From: Parascedosporium putredinis
Taxonomy: Eukaryota; Ascomycota; Sordariomycetes; Microascales; Microascaceae
Length of the DNA stretch: 64,000 bases
Direction: 5' to 3'
NCBI GenBank assembly: GCA_949357655.1
Contig: CASHTG010000020.1
Coordinates: forward strand, 1,550,001 to 1,614,000
The notes under the pieces are model-generated. The model saw only the letters and a program-made list of their open reading frames with translations, was not told the origin of the DNA and made no database searches. Made by a program: the position numbers and the translations under genes. Positions 46,359 through 57,673 of this stretch are shown here, piece by piece; the first letter of the stretch is position 1; every line of letters begins with the position of its first letter.

Positions 46359-47253
46359 ATGAGTTCTGACACAGTTGCCGCCCTCGAGGCCCGCGTTCTA
46401 GCTGCGGAAAAGCTTGCCCAGCGAGTAAGTGTACTTTAAACCAACCGAAATGCGATACAATAGTTATGCTAATAATATTTCCCAAGGCTTATGACCGTGG
46501 TGCGGTAGAGAATGTCTTTAGCAGGTATATGCACTTGCATAACGTCTTCGAGGATGAAAAAGTCAAGGATCTTTGGGTCAAGCGTGGGACTCCCGGTATC
46601 CACGCTCAATATACCAACGCTGGGGTCTACACTGACTACGACAGCGTCATGGCCTATCATAGCGGTCGCCCCTCTCCCGCCGGCAAGCTAATCCTCCACG
46701 AGACCACCACCCCCTCATCGAAGTTGCTCAGGACGGTGAGACTGCTAAGGGCTTCTGGCTCATGGCCGGGGTTGAGAGCGGTCTTTCGGAACCTAATAAC
46801 ATTGGTGCTATGCCGGAGTTCCTCTACGAGCCGGAGTCTAAAAACGTTAACGGAAGGCGGGTTTGGACGCATTGGGTTTGGTGCCAGTATGCTCTTGATT
46901 TCCTTAAGCAAGATGGCGAGTGGAAGATTTGGCACTTTAGGTGCCTCGAGGTTACCCGGGCTCCCTTCAGCGAGAACTGGATTACCTTTGCTGAGAAGAA
47001 TCAAGTTGCCTTTGATAAGGACCTTGCTTACTTTGGAGACGATGGTAAAGCCGTCTTTATGCCAACACCTGACGAACCCGCAGTAAAGGTAAGCCTCATT
47101 CACAACTATTGGGGGAATGTACAGGTATCAAATGAGGAAGATACTAACGAAATGCCTTAGCGAGCCGACGTTTACGGACCTACTCGTTCTCGGAAGCTTG
47201 ATGTTCCCCTTCCCTCCCCGTACGAGACTTTCAGCCAAGTTGAAGAATACTAG
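46359..47253 (+). CDS. SnoaL-like (NTF2-fold) protein
   Basis: NTF2-fold protein of the SnoaL-like group, which includes small dehydratases, cyclases and isomerases. Starts MSSDTVAALEARVLAAEKLA, continues after an intron (46425-46486) with YDRGAVENVFSRYMHLHNVF, the usual helical entry. The cone core contains KGFWLMAGVESG, WCQYALDFLKQDGEWKIWHF and ENWITFAEKNQ. A second intron (47089-47160) precedes the tail VPLPSPYETFSQVEEY. A one-base gap in a CCCCC run near 46713 separates TTTP from LIEVAQDGETAKGF. Repaired length is 253 aa. Catalytic residues cannot be assigned. Shares the motif-bearing promoter with the MFS gene. Confidence 0.78.
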
Positions 47254-48371
47254 AGACATTAGGTACATTTATTGTTGGCAAGCCACTAGTTAGGCGGTAT
47301 TAGTTTATAGATCCTCTAGGATCTTCAATAAAGGCACCTACCTGCTTTCCTTTAGTCCTTTTGCAGTTACATATGATCTCGTCCACGTGTATTTGATTGA
47401 TAGTAAATCTAGGTTAGAGTAGTTAGGAGCTATGTCTTACCAAGCTAGAGATAGGGATGGATTCTTAGGCTAAGTCTATCAGTCTAACACTTTAGAGTAA
47501 GAAGATTTTTATGAGGTTATAGGGTTTATTTGCGGTGACCGCCTTATTAATTCATAGACGAAAACTTTACACGACTATTAGAGCCTAAAATGGTGAGGGG
47601 AAGGATCAATAGTAGAGACCGGTGGGGTTGAGGAACCTCCGGGGAACACTTCCACAACAGTTCCTTTTTATAGGTTATATTTCTTCAAGGCCAGCATTGT
47701 TAGGACGAAACGTAGTTCTAAACGAGGAACAGTTCCACCTTAGAGGAACTTTTAAAAGCCCATCTAATTAAGCGAGATTCCCTATAGCTCTCTTTCGATG
47801 TCGAGAAAGATCATTATTCATTTGCAACTCGGAGACCTACTTCTATCTAATAGTCTTTCCGTTGCATCGCATCATACGCAACTATCCGGGCCCGAAGCCT
47901 ATGTTAGGTGCGATAATATCACTAGATTAGACTCTTTAGCCAAGCCTACGCCACGACACGCTTACATGATCCCTCCACTATCTCCCGGGTAGAGCTCGTG
48001 GGGAATTATCAAGAAAGGAAGGCGTTTCTTACATTAGACATCAACTGCCGGCCGAGCTGTGCCGGTTCGGTTCGGGGCGGCTCGGGCTACAGACTGGCCA
48101 CCGTAGGATATAGTGGGGTTTCTAATATGCCCCACATCTCCCCGCACTAGTGAACCAGGTGGAGATATACGCCGAAACTCAGCGAGCTATTAGAGCCCGT
48201 GCGACGATGGCTTTCACCAGAATCTCTTGTATTACCTTGTCCGCGCCCACCAGGCACACTTAGATCGTAAGGAGTTCATGCTCGATGAAGGGATAACAAC
48301 CTTTGATCCTCAGTCACCAAATCGCCTCAATCTTTTAAAGTACTATATACCGTCAATAAGCTCAAGCGAAA
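47254..48371. other. intergenic, AT-rich, promoter of monooxygenase
   Basis: About 1.1 kb, AT-rich, no supported gene. Its last 330 bp hold a GC-rich cluster of CCG/CGG strings listed separately. Confidence 0.4.
48052..48075. promoter_or_regulatory. CCGAGC...CGGTTCGGTTCGG cluster
   Basis: CCGAGCTGTGCCGG directly followed by two TTCGG repeats, an isolated GC-rich patch in AT-rich DNA, about 300 bp upstream of the monooxygenase ATG. It is a loose variant of the island motif. Confidence 0.35.
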
Positions 48372-49707
48372 ATGTGTGCAGCAGAAAGCTTCCATATTAC
48401 TATCGTCGGTGGTGGGATCGCCGGTCTAATAACTGTTCGTCCTCATAATTCTTTTTCCCCTTATTCCCCTTTGTAACTGAGACTTTTTCAAGGGTTAGAC
48501 ACTAACGGTGGAAAAACGAAATCAAACAGGCGATCGCGTTACGCGGCGAAAACCGCCACATCACAATCCTAGAACGATCGCGTATGCTTCACGAGACTGG
48601 TGCCCTCATCTCCCTTCAGCCCAATGCCTCCAAAATTATCACCTCTTGGGGCATCGACAAGTTCCTTGAATTCGCAGAGCCTATGAACGACCGATGTTTC
48701 CGTATGATTAGCACAGCGGGGAAGTCGTTAATGAGATCCGCCTCGATCCCTCCATGTTCGGTGCCGACCGGGTCTTGTACCATAGACAGGACCTTCATTC
48801 AGGCCTGAAGAATGCTGCGACAAGCACCGCCCTTCCTGGAAAGCCTGTCAACATCCGTACCTCGGCCGCGGTGAAGTCATGCGATGCTGACGCTGGGTCT
48901 GTGACGCTGGAGGACGGCGAGACCATTACAGCCGATCTCGTGATTGGTGCTGATGGTATTCACTCCAAAATTCGCGAAGCGGTGATCGGCGAGTATAGGG
49001 AGGCGATTCCCACGGGGATCTCTGCCTATCGTATGCTTATTCCCATCGAATCCCTCCAAGATATCAATATTCCCGCAACAGCTCTCCAGCCTGCCGATCC
49101 TGTCACTACAATGGTTATTGGCCATGAAAAGCGTGTGATCATGGGACCCGGAAGGGGGCAAGCTCTTTGGCATCGTCGCGTTGGTACCAGACGAAAAGAT
49201 GCATGAGAAGTCGTCCACCAGCTCTTGGGCTGAGGAAGGGTCCAGGGATAAACTCCTCGAGGCCTACTCGGACTTCCCTCAATGGGTTAAGCAAATCTTT
49301 GATAAAGCCCCGAAATCGGTCTATGGCAGCTCCGAGATTTAGACCCGCTACCAACTTGGGTTAAAGGCCGGACCATCTTAATTGGAGACGCGGCGCATCC
49401 CATGCTGCCCACTCAGGGCCAAGGTGCAAGCCAGAGCGTCGAGGATGCTGAGGCGCTCAAGGCATTCTTTTCAACTGCTCAGAGTAAACCAAGCCTTACA
49501 CAGATTGACGATGCCCTTCTTAAAGTCATCCGGGCAAGAAAGGAGAGAGCCAGCTTGATTCAGACGTATAGTCGGCAGCAGGCCAAGCCTGGAACGTCAG
49601 CCGGATCACAGAACGTGACATTAAACCCCGGACAATTCATGAAGTATAACTGCGATTATCACGGTGCACAAGATTGGCTAGATAGGCAGGATCAGGTTAA
49701 TGCTTAA
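48372..49707 (+). CDS. FAD-dependent monooxygenase, salicylate hydroxylase-like (frameshifted)
   Basis: Class A flavoprotein monooxygenase (PHBH fold) using NAD(P)H and O2 to hydroxylate an aromatic or polyketide substrate. The GxGxxG nucleotide motif is HITIVGGGIAGLIT, split from AIALRGENRHITILERSRML by an intron at 48435-48529. The DG motif is ADLVIGADGIHSKIRE and the GD motif ILIGDAAHPMLPTQGQGASQ. Frame breaks near 48721, 49152 (apparently two bases in a G run) and 49324 need filling, giving 414 aa, the normal size. No C-terminal membrane anchor. It may be co-regulated with the SnoaL-like gene; a shared pathway is inferred only. Confidence 0.85.
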
Positions 49708-50336
49708 CATATACGCCATCAGGGTAATAAGCAATATCCACATAAAATTGGGCTAAAGTATGAAGTACTTACTGGCCTATTCTGATATCAGAGGTGAAGA
49801 TTACCCCTTTCAAACATTATACGTTCATATACGGTAGTCTTAGCTGTTATGCTTAAGTATATTTTAGCTATCATTTTTGCTGTTAGTTAGGATCTATTTT
49901 AGTAGATAATGCTATTTTACTATTCCTCAATAACCGGGCGGCTAGCATATCATTCAAATTCACACTCAGTATATATATCGATACGCTGTCGTTGAGGTGA
50001 TAAGCCGCCGCTAAAACCTGTTGAAGCCGAACGTAACGTGAACAGAGTAAGAAATGGAACGGCTACTGCAGACCGGACCAGATCTACTCCTACCTCTTAT
50101 TACCCGCCGTCATCGTCACCACGTACTAGCTTGACTATAGCTCGCTTATAAAACCTCGGAATATATCATCAAGCTACTTATTTACCCGTAGTCGTAGATA
50201 TAGTATCCCGTCGCAATGTGAGGTGAAATGGATCTTCAACGTCATCGATTCAGTAGTAGTCACCAACCTAATTACTAGGATAAGTCCCTAAAGTTTAACG
50301 AAGTAAGGATGATAGTCTGTTTTCTCTCAGCTACGA
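49708..50336. other. intergenic, AT-rich
   Basis: 3' regions of two convergent genes; strongly AT-rich, no gene or clear repeat. Confidence 0.4.
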
Positions 50337-51220
50337 TTATCTATATAAGATACCGACCCAGACATCCATCGTTGTGGCGCGCTTTATTCCACCAATACGC
50401 TCAATCGCAGCCTTCACCGCATCGCTCTCTGACCTAATAAGCGTTGCCACTCTGGGGTCTTTAATGGTGGCCTCGATCTCGCTAACAAAACTCTGACTAG
50501 CCACGGCACCAGCCTCCCAAAACCCATCAAAGAGGCCTTGATCCGGAAGTATATAGTCCTCCCGCTTCAAAGACCAGCCGACTTTCCGAGCAATCCGACT
50601 AATCTCACTTGGGCTGACCATCGTGCGAATATTTTCCTCACTCTTCTCCTTGTGAATTTCCATCGACGCCCTCGCCATAGCGGCGAGGACGTGAGGAGCG
50701 CAGTGTCCTTGCTAGCGCGTAGAGCATACTCAGCGATGAAAACCCTATCCACCCGACCTATCAACGAAAGAAGCAGGTCTTCCAGGACCTTCGGCGTCTC
50801 AAAATACCAAATACAATGGGATAGAATAGCGCAATCCCACTTTTCCGTGCCTGCGGCCAAGATGTCCAAGGGGTGAGCTCGGTGCCAGGTAATCCTGTCG
50901 CCGATCGGGCTTGCGCTTATATACTGCTGTGCCTGATCTAAGGTAAAGGGAGCCCCATAGTCCCCTGGCGCGGGGTCAACAGCGTCGACATGGCCACTTG
51001 GCCCAACGGCCTCGGCAAGAACTGCTGTGCAATTTCCTTGGCCGCAGCCAATCTCTAGAATGCGGCTCCCAGGCCACACCTCCCAAGCATTAACGAGATC
51101 GATGCGGTGCTTAGCTTGTCCTAGCTCTATCTCGGGGCTATTTGGGTCTTGTAGGCAGTATGAGGCCACCGTTTCTCCCGAAGATATAGGGATTGGACTG
51201 AAATCCACAGGTTGTGACAT
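50337..51220 (-). CDS. class I SAM-dependent methyltransferase (frameshifted)
   Basis: Small-molecule-type methyltransferase. Start at 51220 (MSQPVDFSPIPISSGETV). The SAM-binding glycine loop is SRILEIGCGQGNCTAVLAE (motif I), followed by acidic VDAVDPAPGDYG (motif II region), WDCAILSHCIWYF (post-II) and RVFIAEYALRASKD. The C-terminal half carries substrate-cap helices (EISRIARKVGWSLKREDYI). One gap near 50688 splits the protein; repaired length is 294 aa. Convergent with the monooxygenase gene, so the two may act on the same product. Not close enough to LaeA to claim a regulatory role. Confidence 0.82.
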
Positions 51221-51837
51221 GGTATCTGGTGATAGGTAAATGGTAGGGCGTTTCTTTCGCTGTCGAATGATGCTTATAATTGCGGTCCAGCCGACTAAGT
51301 TTGGCTCACTGTGGGAGGTGAGAGGACTGTCGAAGAATATCCTCGTGGGGAAGACGCTATGAGTCATACCAAAGGAGGTTTAGTGGGGAGAATACCGAGG
51401 TACTCTCGCCTCTTATTAGAGGTTTCACCGGTTAAGATATTTACCTCGATATCAGGTAAGTCGTTCTTCGTGAGCAAGTAAACTCGATGTAAATATACAT
51501 CATCCTACCTTAAAACTCGACACTTATATTCCCTCTAATCCTAAGAGTCTTACTATATCTTAGTTTTATATTTATGATTAATTTATACCTTCGCTAAGCT
51601 AATACTATATATCATAGTATCAGTTTCCTAAGCTATTATTCTCAGCTTCAGGTCCGTTATTTCTAAGTGTGTATATACGCGTAACATGTATCAAAACATG
51701 ATGCCCCTTTTTTAGCGCCCCGTCTGGCAAATAGCCCACCCCTCTTTGCAAAATAAGGTTGGCGTATTCTCGAACGCCCTAGGGAATATTATTGTAAATA
51801 AACAACGGAAATACTCTAACTCAGGCAGACTCAAAAG
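51221..51837. other. divergent promoter region
   Basis: AT-rich 5' region shared by the methyltransferase and the deaminase-like gene; nothing else recognised. Confidence 0.4.
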
Positions 51838-53457
51838 ATGCACGTGCAAGGGGACGTCGAAAGGGCGATATCAAGCATCCACAAGCTTAAGGCGGCGTGG
51901 GTGTTAGAGGAGCAGGAGAGACGGCACGACCATGCCTTCAAGAGCAGCCTCTTACCTGTGGAGCGTCAGGCCGCAGGCATTCTGCGGAGACTTTGTCGCG
52001 ATATCAAGATCGGAGACCAGATTACTCAAGAAAATGGCAACACGAGTGCTTTCCGCACTGACATGCCGTTCTTCGAAGCAAGGGAGCTCATGGAAAAGAG
52101 TTCACTCTGGCCAGTATTGTCGAAAATGCCCAAGGGATGTCTTCTTCACGCTCATGGGGATGCTATGCTGGATCCGGAGTGGATAATTACACAAGCATTG
52201 GAAATTCCCGGCTATTATGCCTCAAGTCCAATAACCCTCAACCCCTACGACGACGAAACACCTGCACCTATTCAGTTCGGCTACGCACCTGATAGCCCTA
52301 GCCTCAAGTCACAGAACATATGGTCCTCGGCCTATATCCCGCATACTCCCGTACCTCTCACTAGCATTGCAGCCTACCACCCTTCTAGTGTAGTCGGTTT
52401 CAAGAGGTGGGCTAAGGCCCAGATGAGCCTTACGCCGAGGGAGTGCCGTGTCTTCAATGAAGGCCAGGATGCGATCTGGAACAAGTTTGCATCGTGCTTC
52501 ATCGTCTCCAACGGCCTATTCTACACTGAGCCCGTTTTCCGGCGCTGTATCCGCGAGATCCTGCGCAACCTGCATGCCAACGGCATCCGATACGTCGAAC
52601 TACGACTCTCAATCTCGCCAAATTTTCATTATCTTAATATGTTCGAGTGTTTCAATCAAGAGCTTAACGCTCACATGTCCTCCCCAATGGGTCGAGGTTT
52701 CTGGGGCGCTCGCATCATCTGGATTAGTCTCCGAAGTGACCCGAATGACCATATTCTTGGCGAGATGCGCTCGTGCATAGACTGCAAGAAGAGGTACCCT
52801 AACCTACTAGCAGGTTTTGATCTCGTGGGACACGAGGACAAGGGTCGATCTCTTGAGGAGCTCACACCCCTATGTCTTTGGTTCCAAAAGCAGTGTGAGG
52901 CGGGCGGCCTCCACATACCGTTTTTCTTCCATGCTGGAGAGTGCCTAGGTGATGGCGATAGCACTGACTGGAACCTCGCATCGGCGGTTTTGCTCAAGTC
53001 TCGAAGAATTGGACACGCGTTCTCGCTCTATAAACACCCGGTCCTTTTGGAAAAGGTGAAGCAGAACCAGATTCTGATTGAATCGTGCCCCATTTCGAAC
53101 CAAATCTTACGTCTTACCCCTTGGCCCGCAACGCACACTTTGCCGGGGCTCTTGTCGCATGGGGTCGCGGTCTCTATCAATAACGACGACCCTGGAGTGT
53201 TAGGACACGGCGAGTGCGGCCTTACTCATGATCTCTTCCAGGTTTTGGCTTCGTTTGACAATGTCGGCCTAGGAGGCCTAGCAGACATGGTTCAGAACAG
53301 CATCCTGTGGGCGGCTTTTGACGACCAAAACCACGAAGACTGGGTACGGGATATTAATATGAATGGACGCCTGAGCGGCACAAAATCGGAGAGGGTGGCA
53401 GTTTGGAGGCAGGAATGTACGGCATGGTGCCAATGGGTCGTAGACAACTATAGCTAG
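51838..53457 (+). CDS. adenosine deaminase-related protein (ADGF/ADA2 type)
   Basis: Metallo-dependent amidohydrolase of the adenosine deaminase superfamily, ADGF/ADA2 branch, deaminating adenosine or a related purine. Unbroken 539 aa without intron. The first zinc motif HxH is KGCLLHAHGDAMLDPEW. Other conserved blocks are NGIRYVELRLSISP, FFFHAGECLGDG, IGHAFSLYKHP, the SCPISNQILRL block and the zinc aspartates in SINNDDPGVLG. The ADGF-type N-terminal helical extension is present (about 100 residues before HAH). There is no signal peptide, unlike secreted animal ADA2, so an intracellular enzyme is inferred. One of the few clean frames in the window. Confidence 0.88.
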   Translation: MHVQGDVERAISSIHKLKAAWVLEEQERRHDHAFKSSLLPVERQAAGILRRLCRDIKIGDQITQENGNTSAFRTDMPFFEARELMEKSSLWPVLSKMPKGCLLHAHGDAMLDPEWIITQALEIPGYYASSPITLNPYDDETPAPIQFGYAPDSPSLKSQNIWSSAYIPHTPVPLTSIAAYHPSSVVGFKRWAKAQMSLTPRECRVFNEGQDAIWNKFASCFIVSNGLFYTEPVFRRCIREILRNLHANGIRYVELRLSISPNFHYLNMFECFNQELNAHMSSPMGRGFWGARIIWISLRSDPNDHILGEMRSCIDCKKRYPNLLAGFDLVGHEDKGRSLEELTPLCLWFQKQCEAGGLHIPFFFHAGECLGDGDSTDWNLASAVLLKSRRIGHAFSLYKHPVLLEKVKQNQILIESCPISNQILRLTPWPATHTLPGLLSHGVAVSINNDDPGVLGHGECGLTHDLFQVLASFDNVGLGGLADMVQNSILWAAFDDQNHEDWVRDINMNGRLSGTKSERVAVWRQECTAWCQWVVDNYS

Positions 53458-54069
53458 TTATTCACGATCACCTAACAGCAACCATCGTACAAGTTCCAAG
53501 AGTAAAGCGGCCCGGGCATACAGTGTCATCTATGTACGTACATGTACATTTTACGTAGTTAAATGAATATCTCATAACTTAGAAACTCCTTAATTACGCG
53601 GGAAAGGCTATGAATCACGCGGAAGTAAGTTAAAGTGGTCTAGAACAACAGCAGTCAGTTGTAGAACAGTGACCACCTCCCGGACTACTAGATATGAAGT
53701 GCTAAACACCTTCGTTTTTCCTTATTAGTAGACTCGGCACATCGACAGCCATGACACGAATAACATAAGAAATAGCTCTAAATTAAGCTAAGAGCTCATC
53801 ACTTAATTTAGACTATAACCTATTTTAAATTCACTAATGGATTCGACGATGAGATCGTAATGTCTCTAAGTACTAGATATACTACCTAATCTATCGACCT
53901 ATATACTCTTACGCTTACACCTCCCTTATCACTAGTGAGGTGACTTCTAATCAGTATACTTAGATTATAGATTAATACGAGTAGTGTAGAGAGGAGGTGA
54001 ACATTCAAGGTATTGACATCTCCCCGTATACGGATAAACATTATATATTCACCTATTCTACCTTTCTAC
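53458..54069. other. AT-rich intergenic
   Basis: Convergent 3' region of the deaminase and HET genes; AT-rich and without genes, possibly mutated repeat DNA. Confidence 0.4.
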
Positions 54070-55855
54070 CTATGAAATCCACACCGTCTCCAGTTTAGAT
54101 TTGTTATATGCCTCTCCGTACATGATGCCGTGGAGATAGCAGTCGCTTTGGAGCTTCCAGCTATTGCCATGAGCTCGAAGCACGAGTGGAACCTTCCCAC
54201 CTTTTGGAACCGCAATACGATCTCCAAAGGCTACGCGTACATTGCAAAGACCAATGTATCCTCTCTTAGTCCTGAACACTGTTCTGTCGGCAAGTGGACA
54301 GGTCGATACTCCGAAGGCGTAGGCAATAGAGGATTGAGGTACTTGTAACACCTTCGCTAAGAATTGCACAATATACTTCTCGGTTCGCTCCGGGATTAAA
54401 GGATTCAATCGCTTCACATAGCGTAGGAGACGTGCCTGACGCTCAATAATACCATACTGCTGCCTCAAGAAGGACATTTCGAGGTGAGGGGCGCTCCCAC
54501 GAGCGTCTGGATAAAAGCATCTACGATTGGTTCCCCGGTGGGATATGCGTGGCCATCCACAACCCCAGTTACGCGACGCCATTCGTCTAGCATATAGGCA
54601 AGCTTTGGCAGTCTTAGGATACCAGGGAAGCCGTGCGGGATCTCGTCCACGATCATCGGAGTGCCCACCATCTCAACCGTGTCAACCCAAGCGCATTCCA
54701 GGCCGAGAAGGGAACCATCCTCGCCGAATTGAACTGCCGGCTTAGAATTGCCACTAGCCTTATAGCGAACTTCATAGATGTCGTCCTGGTTTTTAAGCCC
54801 ACCACTGGCGATTGTCGTATCACCCTCCAGTCGGGGGTCCAACTCGGTAGCCCTAAGGGATGGTCTTTGTCGAGGCCTCTAGGCAATGATAGGATGCTTA
54901 AATCTAAGCCACGTCTTAACAGCTCGGTTGCGACCCGGCGATAGAGAATAAACGGCTGGACTGTGTAGTCCACTTGGGATACTATAAGTTTGGCAAGGGG
55001 ACAGCTAGCCATTCCCGCGACACCATAAATCTTATCCCTAGGGTCGGTAGCCTCGAACAGTCGATGACGATACATGACGGCTAAGAGATCTCGTTCGTTT
55101 CCGTTTTGGTAGTCTTCGCGGGTCTGAATGAGCATCAGAGGGGGCACGTTGCGGTCGTGTATGCTCGTGTAAAGATCAAGTTGATTTAGGAGAACCGCGG
55201 CATATGTAAAGTCTTCCCAAGCCATTGTGGAATTTCCACAATAAATTGTAATTTTTGCGGCGACGGCAACCTCCTGCACGACCCAAGTTCTGGAAAACCA
55301 GTTCCGATCAATGATTTTTGATAAAGCGTCAAACCTAGCCCACTGCTCCCTCTGCTTGAAAGGTCCAAACGTCGAGATGACCAAGGGATCATCGTGGGGC
55401 AGGTCTTCGAGCGTGTCGCGTTGCTTCAGGTACTGTCGCCCGGCATTTGCGAGGTCCTGTGCAGCCTGCATACCGATGGCGCTATTATCGGCCTCTTCAC
55501 CTAGCCAAATCATGACCTCCCTTGCACGCCGGAAGATGTCTTTCATGAGACTAACCTGCCGACCTCGTTCTTCAAGATCTTCCTGATTGATGCATATTGC
55601 ATCCGCCCATAGGGTGATGGGGTTTTCGGGATGGCGGTGTTGAAGCAAGGCGGTGAATAGGTTATGTCTAATTGAGAGCTTTTGGCCGTTGCAAAGGATA
55701 AGGTGTTGCGGTTGCGGCGCATCCCAGCAGTAGGAAAGGGCGGCGTATGACGGGTCTTCCTTAAGCGAGGTGTGGACAAGCTCGCATTCGACGGGGTGGT
55801 CGTCAACCCCAGGATGTAGACTAAGCGCTCGGTTTAGGTTGAGAATTCGAAACAT
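54070..55855 (-). CDS. HET-domain protein 2 (frameshifted)
   Basis: Second HET-domain protein. The start MFRILNLNRALSLHPGVDD is followed by HET blocks YAALSYCWDAPQPQ, ITLWADAICINQEDLEER and FRRAREVMIWLG. Then comes NWFSRTWVVQEVAVAAKITI and ATDPRDKIYGVAGM. The C-terminal HET tail is reached after one-base gaps near 54825 (SWTPDWR then EGDTTIASGG) and 54495 (GAP then HLEMSFLRQQYG) and ends with CYLHGIMYGEAYNKSKLE. Repaired length is 595 aa. Only moderately similar to the HET protein at 27008, so they are not a recent duplicate pair. Role in allorecognition unproven. Confidence 0.85.
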
Positions 55856-57202
55856 TTCTCCGATGAGCCTAGGGCCTAGTTTAAGGTAATTAAGGGGCTA
55901 AAATCCATCCTGACTTGAGACACGAGCTTTAGCCTAGAGTAAAATTGAGATGCGGAGCTCTTGTGGGGAACCGGCCACGGAACCGCTAGCAAATATCGGT
56001 TTAGTTAGAATTGACGTGACCTAAGTGGCTGGCGGAAACGAACTAAAAGTAAGCTTAAGAGCGAAGACGGTAAGGATGTGTTGACATTTACCCTTTATGA
56101 CGATTCCGAAACGTGTAAGCTCTAGACAAGCTGACTTTCTTTCGCCCTTTTCTATCATATTGAAGCTTAAGGGGTAGGAGATCAAAGTCAAGTGCGTCCC
56201 GCCCTTTATTATTATATTTTGATAAACGCCCCTCTTTTCCCGCATCGTTCGTGCGGTGCGAAATGTAATCGTTGCCACGTCAAGAAGTAGCCAAGAGGTA
56301 GCCATCCGGGCCCCTGGTTGAAGACCGTTCATTGCATATATCCATGGATGAACCGCCAATCACCCTACCGTGGTATAGCCAGCGAGGCGAAGGAACGGTT
56401 GTGCTGCGACCCCATTGGTAGCGGGTGCTTTGTCAACTTGCAGGGACCGGGGCGGCCGCCAAGGTGGTTCGTTCCCCAACGCCCCATGCTGTGTTGGTGG
56501 TGTGTCCTAATATGTGACTTTGTGCATCCATTATTCTCGCCTTCCTCAATGTTGGCGCATGCGCAGCGTAGTGAGTTAAAGGTATGATAAAAAAATCCAT
56601 ATTCCGAGGCTCTAGGCGAATGCCACCTTCGCTCAACTTGAGCTTCGTCAGAGTTCAATTTAACTTATATACGTCGGTACTAGTCCTGAACCTGACACTG
56701 AATCTACATTGTCTTCGATATGGCCTTATGCCTTACCTCTCACCATCCCCTGTCAGAACGATTACCTGCAGCTACTTTGCAGAAACCTCCTCGCCGAAAG
56801 ACTCGATAATTCGTTGAAATAACTCCCGATCTGACGTTCTATCCAACGTTTGAATCGTGAGCGAGGGTGTCATTCGCATTACTAATATCTTTCTAATTGT
56901 AGGGCACGAAGTAGCTGCTGATGCCTAATAGCTATTATGACCTAGCGATATTATCAGTTCTATAAATTAGCGGTCATCCTTAATAACTTACTAGATGAAT
57001 ATTTGTTAGCACTTATTTCACCTTATTACCTCTCTCATCGCCATCCCCTTGAATTCGATAATAGATGCTCTCGACTTATCACTTACTGGCCATATTGTTA
57101 GACGCCCCTAGCCCCACACTATATGTTTTTCAGCGCATGGCTCTAGGCGACCTTAAGCGACCTCTATATTCCGATACTATATCCGCATCTTTATCGACTC
57201 AT

Positions 57203-57558
57203 TGTTATGCTAACAAAGTTTGCTAACTGGCTGATAGTGTAAGAGGACCCTAAAACCTGATGAGCCGACGATTCTAACCCATCAGGAATCATGACTATAG
57301 CACCAGCTCGTAATCTTAGTTTAGTTAGAAAACACGAATAAAGAAGTAAGAGCTGACTTTGATAGCGAGCTGTCTAACTTAGATAATGATCACAGGCGGA
57401 AATTAAAGGTAAGCGAGAAAGGGATTATAAGTAGTAAAGTAAGGATATGCTAGATATGAAAACTGAAGGAATGCTTTACTAGCTAGAGAGAAAACTAACC
57501 CTTTTCGTACCTTATATTAGACACTACAGCTTCTATTATCATTACTATATCTTATATA
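57203..57558 (+). repeat. decayed, truncated LTR copy
   Basis: Direct repeat of the 5' 355 bp of the solo LTR at 57826. Both start TGTTATGCTAAC and share AGGTAAGCGAGAAAGGGATT and ACTAGCTAGAGAGA, ending at TATATCTTATA. Most differences I compared are C/T or G/A, with this copy richer in T and A, as repeat-induced point mutation would leave. No 3' LTR end or duplication was found for this copy. Confidence 0.6.
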
Positions 57559-57600
57559 GCCATCGGCTAGAATATTATATAAGATTATGTTACCTTAGTA

Positions 57601-57673
57601 GTGGGGGCGCGGAATAAACACTAATTTTAATAGAGCTCTGAGGCTAGAAATTAGTGGTTTTTCCGCACCCCAC
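57601..57673. mobile_element. 73-bp palindromic MITE with TA target duplication
   Basis: Begins GTGGGGGCGCGGAATAAACA and ends with its imperfect reverse complement (TTTTTCCGCACCCCAC). About 22 of 27 terminal bases pair. Flanked on both sides by TA (57599-57600, 57674-57675), the target duplication of Tc1/mariner elements. No coding capacity, so a non-autonomous miniature element. Confidence 0.65.

Noticed and set aside
43664..51220. Classical secondary metabolite cluster
   Set aside because: No polyketide synthase, peptide synthetase or terpene cyclase is present in the window.
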